From Lawsonibacter hominis (GTDB lineage Bacteria > Bacillota > Clostridia > Oscillospirales > Oscillospiraceae), in the NCBI RefSeq assembly GCF_014287895.1, contig NZ_JACOPP010000029.1, forward strand, positions 1-28,601: 28,601 nt of DNA, in the 5' to 3' direction. The position numbers were made by a program, and so were the translations under genes. Positions 22,784 to 28,601 of the stretch are shown in pieces. The notes beneath the pieces are model-generated. The model did no database searches and was not told the DNA's origin. It worked only from the letters and a program-made list of their open reading frames with translations. Each line of letters starts with the position of its first letter. Position 1 is the first letter of the stretch.

Positions 22784-23527
22784 ATGCTTGATCAATCGAG
22801 CCTTCCCTACGTGGACGGTCAGCGCGGGCGGATCGGCCTGATCACCCCCGCGCCGGGCAGTTCCACCGAGCAGGAGTTCAATCGCTACAAACCGGAAGGG
22901 GTCGCTGTTTTGACCACACGGGTGCCCCTGTTCGGCATTTCCCGGGAGGGTCTGCAGCAGATGAATCGCTATGTGGATGACGCGGCGCTCATGCTGGCCA
23001 AGAGTTCCATTGTAGATCTGATCCTGTTCAGCTGCACGGCCGGCAGTTTTCTTGGGGGGAAAGGCTTTGACCAGGAGCTGACGCGCCATCTGGAACAACT
23101 CACCGGCGTCAGGGTCACCACGACCAGCACCTGCGTACTCCGCGCGCTGAAGGCGCTGGGCCTGCGCCGGCTGAACGTGGTGACCCCCTATTCCGCCCAG
23201 GTCAATGCGCTGGAGCGCCGCTTTCTGGAGGCATGCGGCATTACGGTGGTCCACATTACAGGCGCGCTGCTGGAGCGTTCGCAGGACACGCCGAAGCTGA
23301 CCGCTGAGACCATGCGCCGATTTGCGCTGGATGCCGACACCCCGGATGCGGATGGGATGTTCATCAGCTGCACAGGCTTGCACGTGGATGGTTTGATCGA
23401 GCCGCTGGAGCACGAATTGGGTAAGCCGGTACTGACCAGCAATCAGTGTGGTCTGTGGGGCAGTCTGCGCGCGCTGGGGATTCCGGATCAGCTTCCCGGT
23501 CTGGGCACACTGTTCCAGCGCGGATGA
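22784..23527 (+). CDS. Maleate isomerase / arylmalonate decarboxylase-like protein, two-cysteine form
   Basis: This 247-aa protein belongs to the Asp/Glu racemase superfamily, closest in pattern to arylmalonate decarboxylase (AMDase) and maleate cis-trans isomerase. It opens RGRIGLITPAPGSSTEQEF. Two candidate catalytic cysteines face each other: Cys84 in FSCTAGSF and Cys196 in ISCTGLH. AMDase has Gly in the first position and Cys only in the second; racemases and maleate isomerase have both. This copy should therefore perform proton transfer or isomerisation rather than simple decarboxylation. It is first in its operon and followed by a paralogue 33 nt downstream. Maleate to fumarate isomerisation would feed the fumarase next door. 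Substrate not proven. Confidence 0.8.
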   Translation: MLDQSSLPYVDGQRGRIGLITPAPGSSTEQEFNRYKPEGVAVLTTRVPLFGISREGLQQMNRYVDDAALMLAKSSIVDLILFSCTAGSFLGGKGFDQELTRHLEQLTGVRVTTTSTCVLRALKALGLRRLNVVTPYSAQVNALERRFLEACGITVVHITGALLERSQDTPKLTAETMRRFALDADTPDADGMFISCTGLHVDGLIEPLEHELGKPVLTSNQCGLWGSLRALGIPDQLPGLGTLFQRG

Positions 23528-23560
23528 TCCCAAAGCAGAAAACAGAAAGGTTGTGTTTAT

Positions 23561-24289
23561 ATGGACAAGCCGTTTACCGACGGCTGGCGGGGGCGCATCG
23601 GTCTCGTGGCCACTGCGCCCGGCAATGCCACAGAAGCCGATTTCAACCGCTACCGTCCAGCGGGCGTGGCCGTTCTCACCACCCGCACGCCCCTGACCGC
23701 CTCCACCCCGGAGGGGATACGGGAGATGAACCGCTTTGTGGATGACGCAGCGGCCCTGCTGGCGCAGAACGCCTATTGCGATGTGGTGCTGCTCAGCAGC
23801 ACGGCCGGCAGTTTTGTGGACGGGCGGGCCGCGGCCCTGGCACACGCCCAAACGCTCAGTCTGGAGATCGGCGCGCAGGTGATCACATCCGCAGAGTGCA
23901 TGCTGCAGGCGCTGCAGGCACTCAGGGCAAAGCGCGTCACATTGGTAACCCCTTCTTCCCCCGAGCTGAACCGGGCGGAACACGCCTTTTTGAACGAAGC
24001 CGGCTTGGATATTGTAAGCGAGGGGGGCTTCCTGCGTTCCGATCCACGGGACATTCTGACCGTCACAGCAGAGGAGATCTTTGATCTGGTCCGGCACTGC
24101 GACCGGCCGGAGTCCGACGCGGTCCTGCTAAGCTGCTCGGGCCTGCACGCCATGGAGATCATCGCGCCGATGGAGCGGGAACTGGGCAAGCCGGTGCTGG
24201 CCAGCAATCAATTCGGCCTGTGGGGCAGTCTGCGTGCGCTGGGGATCCCGGACAAATATCCGGAGCTTGGGAGCCTGTTCTGTTTGTGA
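23561..24289 (+). CDS. Maleate isomerase / arylmalonate decarboxylase-like protein, one-cysteine paralogue
   Basis: This 242-aa tandem paralogue of the preceding gene shares long blocks such as FNRY.P.GVAVLTTR, TAGSF and GLWGSLRALGIPD. The upstream Cys is replaced: Ser80 occupies it in LSSTAGSF, while the C-terminal Cys192 (LLSCSGLH) remains. One active cysteine is the AMDase pattern, where the single Cys protonates an enediolate after decarboxylation, so this copy may decarboxylate a malonate-type acid or act only as half of a heteromer with the first copy. The ribosome region (ACAGAAAGG) resembles that of the first gene, consistent with duplication of the whole unit. Ser80 needs confirmation that it is fixed in relatives. 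Confidence 0.8.
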   Translation: MDKPFTDGWRGRIGLVATAPGNATEADFNRYRPAGVAVLTTRTPLTASTPEGIREMNRFVDDAAALLAQNAYCDVVLLSSTAGSFVDGRAAALAHAQTLSLEIGAQVITSAECMLQALQALRAKRVTLVTPSSPELNRAEHAFLNEAGLDIVSEGGFLRSDPRDILTVTAEEIFDLVRHCDRPESDAVLLSCSGLHAMEIIAPMERELGKPVLASNQFGLWGSLRALGIPDKYPELGSLFCL

Positions 24290-24296
24290 ACGCATC

Positions 24297-24316
24297 CTGT
24301 ATACTGCTGTATACAG
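24297..24316. promoter_or_regulatory. GTATAC palindrome upstream of the transporter gene
   Basis: CTGTATAC-TGCT-GTATACAG forms perfect 8-bp arms with a 4-nt centre, directly after the second racemase-like gene. The TGTATAC half-site is typical of FCD-type GntR operators. It could control the internal promoter predicted about 40 nt downstream; a hairpin role in the mRNA is the alternative. Confidence 0.45.
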
Positions 24317-24355
24317 CCGCCGACTCGAGAATAAAGGCGCACAGGCATGTATCAA

Positions 24356-24385
24356 TTGCAAAGACCGGCCACGGCCCTATATACT
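24356..24385 (+). promoter_or_regulatory. Possible internal promoter for the transporter and downstream genes
   Basis: TTGCAA (24356-24361) and TATACT (24380-24385) are spaced 18 nt apart, about 70 nt before the transporter start. The boxes are fair rather than strong. Confidence 0.35.
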
Positions 24386-24454
24386 TACGTTCAGGCGGGA
24401 AGGTATGCTGCTCTTCCGCACGAATCGTTCAAATTTGTAGTAGAGGTGAGTGAA

Positions 24455-25705
24455 TTGGCAAACATCGAGCAAACGAAGTCTTCGGACAAAAGCGGCCTGA
24501 AGTACTTCCTGGCGGCGCTGGGCCCCGGCTTCATCCTGGCGGCGACCTCCATCGGCCCCGGCTCCATCGTCTCCTCCACAAACGCAGGCGCCAACTTCGG
24601 ATATAACCTGTTCTGGTGGTTTATCGTGATGCTGGTCTTCCGGGCGGTCTTCTCCCTGGCAATGAACCGGTACACCGTGGTCACCGGCAAGCCCCTGATG
24701 GTCGGCATCCGGGAAAAGTACGGCAAAGTGTGGGCCGTGCTGGCGGGTGTGTTCGCCTTCCTCGGCCAGTGCGTGTACGGCATCGGCAACTTTATGGGCT
24801 GCGGCCTGGGCATGAACATGCTTTTCCCCGGCCTGCCCGTCAAATACGGCGGTCTCATCGCTCTGGTGATCTGCGCCGTGCTGTTCTTCCTGAAAAACCT
24901 GTATCACAAGATGGAGACGGTTATGAAGGTCCTGGTGGGCATCATGGCGATCATCTTCATCATCTCCCTCATCGGTACCGCCGGGATCCCCTATGACGGC
25001 ACCGTCTCCCACAGCATCGTAGGCATGCCCGCCGGCAGCATGGCGCTCATGCTCTCCCTGCTGGGCACCACCGCCTCCCTGGGCACCTGCGCCTGGGGCT
25101 CCTCCCTGGCCAAGGAGAAGGGCTACACCACCCGTGACATCGACCAGGGCGGCCTGCGCATCGACGTGATCGTGGGCGTCATCGCCATCGGCGTCATCTC
25201 CCTGTGCTGCTTCTTCGTGGGCGCCAACCTGCTGCCCGGGGCCCCCATCAAAAACGGCATGGACCTGCTGAGCGCCCTCAGCGGCCTGCTGGGCGCCTGG
25301 GTGCGTCCCGTCTTCGGCATCGGCTTTTTGGCCGCCGCCATCTCCTCCTTCATGATGGCTCCCAAGCTGGGCATCAACCTGCTGCTCCAGTCCCTGGACA
25401 AGGACTCCGGCATGGAGAACAAGGCGGAGAACATCATCAGCATCCTCATGCTGGTCTTTGCCGCTGTGGTCGGCTTCCTGTACAGCGGCGTGCCCGCCCA
25501 GCTTCTGACCCTGGCGCAGATCGGCGGCGTCATCAACACCCCCATACTGGGCATCATGACCATTCTGCTCTGCAACCGCAAGGATGAGATGAGCCGTTAC
25601 AGGGTTGGCAAGGGCTTTACCGTGGTCCTCTCCATCGCCTACCTGTTCGTCATGATCACCGTCATCAACAATCTGATCACAATCGTAGGCAAATTCCTGG
25701 CCTGA
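24455..25705 (+). CDS. Divergent Nramp-fold transporter lacking the metal-binding motifs
   Basis: This 416-aa polytopic membrane protein has about eleven hydrophobic segments and clear Nramp architecture: TM1 reads LGPGFILAATSIGPGS, then NAG..FGYNLFWW. In classical Mn/Fe Nramps the TM1 ligands are DPGN and TM6 carries MPHN. Here the equivalents are GPGS (residues 34-37) and SLGT within LGTTASLGTCAW (about 204-214), so none of the Asp, Asn, Met or His ligands is present. It is unlikely to move transition metals. Its place before a cyclic amidohydrolase suggests an organic substrate, or a larger cation. I use a TTG start, since GAGGTGA lies 6 nt upstream; the frame is open from 24347. Confidence 0.82.
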   Translation: MANIEQTKSSDKSGLKYFLAALGPGFILAATSIGPGSIVSSTNAGANFGYNLFWWFIVMLVFRAVFSLAMNRYTVVTGKPLMVGIREKYGKVWAVLAGVFAFLGQCVYGIGNFMGCGLGMNMLFPGLPVKYGGLIALVICAVLFFLKNLYHKMETVMKVLVGIMAIIFIISLIGTAGIPYDGTVSHSIVGMPAGSMALMLSLLGTTASLGTCAWGSSLAKEKGYTTRDIDQGGLRIDVIVGVIAIGVISLCCFFVGANLLPGAPIKNGMDLLSALSGLLGAWVRPVFGIGFLAAAISSFMMAPKLGINLLLQSLDKDSGMENKAENIISILMLVFAAVVGFLYSGVPAQLLTLAQIGGVINTPILGIMTILLCNRKDEMSRYRVGKGFTVVLSIAYLFVMITVINNLITIVGKFLA

Positions 25706-25711
25706 TTTTCC

Positions 25712-25745
25712 GGCGCCGCCGCTCTGCGGCGGCGCCCTCCCCCTT
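25712..25745 (+). terminator. Hairpin and T run between transporter and amidohydrolase genes
   Basis: Perfect 11-bp GC arms (25712-25722 with 25726-25736) have a TCT loop. After a short C-rich stretch comes CCCTTTTT. This resembles an intrinsic terminator but lies inside what seems a single operon. Partial read-through or a separate promoter would be needed for the downstream genes. Confidence 0.65.
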
Positions 25746-25775
25746 TTTACAGATCATTTGAAAGGAGCACATGAT

Positions 25776-27152
25776 ATGAACTTTGATTTAGTGGTTAAAA
25801 ATGGCGTCGTCTACACGGAACAGGGCTTTTATAAACTCAACGTGGGCGTGCAGGGTGAAAAGATCGCCGTGCTGGCCGACCCCGCCGTACCTCTGGAGGG
25901 CGCAAGGGTCATCGACGCCCAGGGAAAATACGTACTGCCCGGTTTCATCGACTGCCACTGCCACCTGCGGGACCCCGGCCTGACGCAGAAGGAAGACTTC
26001 TACACCGGCACCATGGCCGCCGCCCACAGCGGCATCACCATGGTCTGTCCCCAGCCCAATGTGAAGCCCGTGCCCAACACCCTGGCGGACTACCGCGAAG
26101 AGGTCCAGGCCGGCCAGGCGCGCGCCGTCATCGACTTCAACCCCATCGGCTGCCCTCTGGGCACCGCCCAGGACGTGACGGAGATCGCCCAGGAGGGGTC
26201 CGCCTGGTTCAAGCTCTTTGAAAAAGTGGCCACCTATCCCTACAATACCACCGCCGGTACTCTGGACACGCACCGCATCTACGAGGCCTTCCGGGCCGTG
26301 GCCGCCACCGGCAGGTACTGCTCCGTCCACCCCTTCGACAAATATTTCTTCGATGCCGCAGTGGAACAGATCAAGGCCGAAGGCAAGCCCATCACGCTGG
26401 AAAATGTGCGCCACATGTGGTACTCCGACGAGGAGATGACCGGCGCGGCCTATCAGCTGTCCTATTACGCCAAGAAGGCGGGGATGAAGTGGTACGCCAT
26501 GCACGCCTGGATGCCCGGCTACATCGACCTGGTGCGCATGCTCAAGGAGCGGGGCGAGATGACCATCGTATCCTCCTTCGAGTATATGCCCGCCATGGAC
26601 GCCTCCGACGAGATCTATGACATCGCCGGCGGCAAGTACATCTACCTCAACCACGACGCAAAACCCGACAAGGCCAAGATCTGGGCCGCCATCCGGGACG
26701 GCGTCATCGACATGATCGGCTCCGACCACGCTCCCCATGCCCCCAACGAGTACAAGAGCGACGACGCGCTGCACACCGGCGCCGGCTTTGCCATGCTGGA
26801 CTACTTCGGCCACCTGCTGGTCTCCCACGTGAATGAGGGCGACCTGTCCCTGGAGAAGCTGGTGGAGGTCACCTCCGTCAACTTTGCCAAGGCCTTCGGC
26901 ATGTACCCCCGCAAGGGCTCCAACGTGGTGGGCAGCGACGCGGACTTCACCATCGTGGACCTGAACCGGGAATGGGTCATCAGCGAACAGGACAAGGTCT
27001 ACACCAAGACCCAGACCATCCCCTATGTGGGCCGCAAGATGCACGGCGCAGTTACCGGCACCGTGGTCCGGGGCCGTGTGGTCATGGAGAACGGCGAGGT
27101 CTTCGGCGAGCCGGGCTATGGCAAGTTCGTCACCGCTGAAAACAGCAAGTGA
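25776..27152 (+). CDS. Dihydroorotase-like cyclic amidohydrolase
   Basis: This 458-aa metal-dependent hydrolase belongs to the dihydroorotase/hydantoinase/allantoinase group. Visible metal-site residues: His61 and His63 (DCHCHLRDPG), a likely carboxylated Lys146 (WFKLFE), His185 (SVHPFD), His243 (AMHAW) and Asp317 (GSDHAPH). Arg65 in HLRDPG and Asn95 in CPQPNV match the Arg and Asn with which dihydroorotase holds the substrate carboxylate. This points to a ring with a carboxylate side group. ATG 25776 is used for the AAAGGAG site. De novo pyrimidine synthesis is unlikely, as no pyr genes are nearby; a catabolic role with the following lyase is more plausible. Confidence 0.85.
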   Translation: MNFDLVVKNGVVYTEQGFYKLNVGVQGEKIAVLADPAVPLEGARVIDAQGKYVLPGFIDCHCHLRDPGLTQKEDFYTGTMAAAHSGITMVCPQPNVKPVPNTLADYREEVQAGQARAVIDFNPIGCPLGTAQDVTEIAQEGSAWFKLFEKVATYPYNTTAGTLDTHRIYEAFRAVAATGRYCSVHPFDKYFFDAAVEQIKAEGKPITLENVRHMWYSDEEMTGAAYQLSYYAKKAGMKWYAMHAWMPGYIDLVRMLKERGEMTIVSSFEYMPAMDASDEIYDIAGGKYIYLNHDAKPDKAKIWAAIRDGVIDMIGSDHAPHAPNEYKSDDALHTGAGFAMLDYFGHLLVSHVNEGDLSLEKLVEVTSVNFAKAFGMYPRKGSNVVGSDADFTIVDLNREWVISEQDKVYTKTQTIPYVGRKMHGAVTGTVVRGRVVMENGEVFGEPGYGKFVTAENSK

Positions 27153-27160
27153 GGCGCGTG

Positions 27161-28474
27161 ATGGAAGCCATTTTACCCCAGGTCTCCGACCTTTTTTCCC
27201 GGGACGGGCGCTTCACCCGCTGGCTGCAGGTGGAGGCCGCCCTGGCAAACGCCCAGGGCGCGCTGGGCATCATCCCCGCGCAGGCGGCGAGGGATATCTC
27301 CGAGGCCGCCCATGTGGAGAAGCTGGCCCTGGACCGCTATGACGAATTTTACGCCAAGACCGGACACCCCATGGTCTCCATGCTCCGCCTGCTGGAGGCG
27401 GCGGCGGGACCGGAGAGCGGCCAGTACATCCATCTGGGCGCCACCACCCAGGATATCATGGACTCCGCCATGACTCTGGCCCTGCGCAGCATGTTTACCC
27501 TGACCCGCGCCAAGCTGGTGAGCATCCAGTCCTCCGTGCTGGACCTGTGCCAGCGCCATGCCGATACCCCCATGATGGGCCGCACCCACAACATCCAGGC
27601 CCTGCCCATCACCTTTGGCTATAAGGCCGCCATCTGGGCCGACGAGCTGGAGCGCTGCATCGACCGGCTGGACCAGAGCGCACAGCGCATCCTCGCCCTC
27701 CAGCTCTCCGGCGCGGTGGGCTCCATGGTCTCCTTCGGGGAGGATGGGGACGCCATTCAGGAAAAGATGGCCGAACAGCTGGGCCTGAGCGTTCCCGCCG
27801 TGTCCTGGCACGCCTCCCGGGACCGCCTGGCCGAATTTACGGGAGAGCTGGCGCTCATCGGCGGCTGTCTTGGGCGGATCGCCCAGGAGGTCTATCTGCT
27901 CATGGGCAGCGAGACCGCCGAACTCAGCGAGCCCTGGGCGGCGGGCAAGGTGGGCTCCTCCACCATGCCGCACAAGGTCAACCCCACCTCCACCCAGCAC
28001 ATGATGAGCCTGGCCCGCGACATCCGCTATCACCATGCCGCCGTGTTGGAGATGATGTGGGTGGATCACGAGCGCAACATCATGCATTTCGTGGGTGAGC
28101 GCCAACACATCGAGGCCTGCTGCGTGGCCGCCGGAGAACTGCTGGACCGGGCCGACGCGCTGATGGCGGGGCTCCAGGTCAACGAAGCCAATATGCGCGC
28201 CAACCTGAACAGGCTGGGCGGGCTGACCCAGTCGGAGCACGTGATGCTGGAGCTGGGCAAGCGCATCGGCAAGCAGCACGCCCACGAGCTCATCAACCAG
28301 ATCGCCGTGGACGCGTTCCAAAACGGCAAGAACTTCGAAGAAGAGCTCAAGAAAAACGATACCGTGGTCCAGGCACTGGGCGCCGAGCAGATCCATGCCC
28401 TGCTGGATCCCATGCAATATCTGGGCAAGTGCCCGGAACTGGCCCGCCGGGCCGTCCAAACCCTGAGGAAATGA
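27161..28474 (+). CDS. Aspartase/adenylosuccinate-lyase superfamily lyase
   Basis: This 437-aa enzyme removes a group by beta-elimination, normally giving fumarate from an N- or C-substituted succinate. The family motifs are GATTQDIMDS (93-102), GRTHNIQALP (140-149, catalytic His143) and the signature GSSTMPHKVNP (265-275) on the mobile Ser loop. I use ATG 27161 with a GAGG site in the preceding gene's end; a GTG at 27149 overlapping the previous stop is also open. It lies between the amidohydrolase and the malic-enzyme genes. Carboxymuconate cycloisomerase, adenylosuccinate lyase and EDDS-lyase-like activities are the nearest known types. A catabolic lyase for the ring-opened product is my preferred reading. 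Confidence 0.85.
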   Translation: MEAILPQVSDLFSRDGRFTRWLQVEAALANAQGALGIIPAQAARDISEAAHVEKLALDRYDEFYAKTGHPMVSMLRLLEAAAGPESGQYIHLGATTQDIMDSAMTLALRSMFTLTRAKLVSIQSSVLDLCQRHADTPMMGRTHNIQALPITFGYKAAIWADELERCIDRLDQSAQRILALQLSGAVGSMVSFGEDGDAIQEKMAEQLGLSVPAVSWHASRDRLAEFTGELALIGGCLGRIAQEVYLLMGSETAELSEPWAAGKVGSSTMPHKVNPTSTQHMMSLARDIRYHHAAVLEMMWVDHERNIMHFVGERQHIEACCVAAGELLDRADALMAGLQVNEANMRANLNRLGGLTQSEHVMLELGKRIGKQHAHELINQIAVDAFQNGKNFEEELKKNDTVVQALGAEQIHALLDPMQYLGKCPELARRAVQTLRK

Positions 28475-28601
28475 GTGATACCATGACACCGATCGCGGAA
28501 GAAAGCCTGAAGCTGCATTACGCCAAGCGTGGCAAGATCGAAGTGATCTCCACCGTGCGCGTGCAGGACAAGAACGACCTGAGCCTGGCCTATACCCCGG
28601 G
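28471..28601 (+). CDS. Malic enzyme, N-terminal part (cut by window end)
   Basis: Only about 43 residues are in the window, but they carry the malic-enzyme N-terminal pattern ESLKLHYAKRGKIEVIS... followed by DLSLAYTPG, which is highly conserved. The enzyme decarboxylates malate oxidatively to pyruvate with NAD or NADP. The ATG overlaps the lyase stop (ATGA), with an in-frame ATG 12 nt later as alternative. Being coupled to the lyase and close to fumarase, it would complete a fumarate-malate-pyruvate route. Cofactor and length cannot be judged. Confidence 0.88.
   Translation, partial: MSDTMTPIAEESLKLHYAKRGKIEVISTVRVQDKNDLSLAYTP

Noticed and set aside
22784..24289. Hydantoin racemase as the identity of the two paralogues
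   Set aside because: The cysteine contexts (SCTAGSF and SCTGLH) resemble arylmalonate decarboxylase and maleate isomerase more than hydantoin racemases; the possibility is not excluded but is weaker.

Overview
The window looks like chromosome from an anaerobic, GC-rich Firmicute, most likely a gut Oscillospiraceae-type clostridium (Flavonifractor, Lawsonibacter and Intestinimonas are the kind of genera meant). This is inferred from strong GGAGG ribosome sites, AT-rich sigma-A promoters set in GC-rich coding DNA, the two-subunit oxygen-sensitive type of fumarase, a beta-keto acid cleavage enzyme with a CoA-transferase, and several TRAP/ABC uptake systems with GntR, LysR and AraC regulators. 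No rRNA, tRNA, CRISPR array or complete insertion sequence was seen. Everything is by-eye reading; no database search was possible.

Layout. (1) 1-4.4 kb, minus strand: a carbohydrate-type ABC importer (lipoprotein, two permeases; the ATPase is not here) behind an AraC-type regulator, with an acetyl-esterase-like hydrolase transcribed divergently. (2) 5.4-8.4 kb: a secreted beta-lactamase-fold serine hydrolase bracketed by two direct copies of a diverged repeat. Each copy holds a mini-ORF (degraded in one copy) followed by a long hairpin. The hydrolase promoter contains a dyad of MerR-operator type, and a 140-bp MITE-like element lies next to this unit. (3) 8.4-18.2 kb, minus strand: one long catabolic operon. 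In transcription order it encodes a NIPSNAP protein, TRAP transporter (binding protein, small and large permease), flavodoxin-fold reductase with a zinc-ribbon tail, DUF6282-like metal hydrolase, cupin, HpcH/HpaI aldolase, CoA-transferase alpha and beta, a 57-aa small ORF, a BKACE enzyme and a VOC protein. A GntR/FCD regulator is divergent at 18.5 kb, and a shared 14-bp motif lies at both promoters. (4) 19.3-28.6 kb: a LysR regulator, then a second divergent pair of operons. Leftward: GntR regulator, fumarase alpha, fumarase beta. Rightward: two arylmalonate-decarboxylase/maleate-isomerase-like paralogues, an Nramp-fold transporter lacking the usual metal ligands, a dihydroorotase-like amidohydrolase, an aspartase/adenylosuccinate-lyase-family enzyme, and the start of a malic enzyme cut by the window edge.

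How they may work together. Block 4 reads as a route that imports a cyclic amide, imide or ureide, opens it (amidohydrolase), releases fumarate (lyase and/or isomerase), hydrates it to malate (fumarase) and decarboxylates malate to pyruvate (malic enzyme). Block 3 reads as uptake of an organic acid by TRAP, retro-aldol cleavage, and thiolysis-like cleavage of a beta-keto acid with acetyl-CoA, the CoA-transferase recycling acetoacetate and CoA. The substrates of both blocks are unknown; these are hypotheses built from gene content and visible active-site residues.
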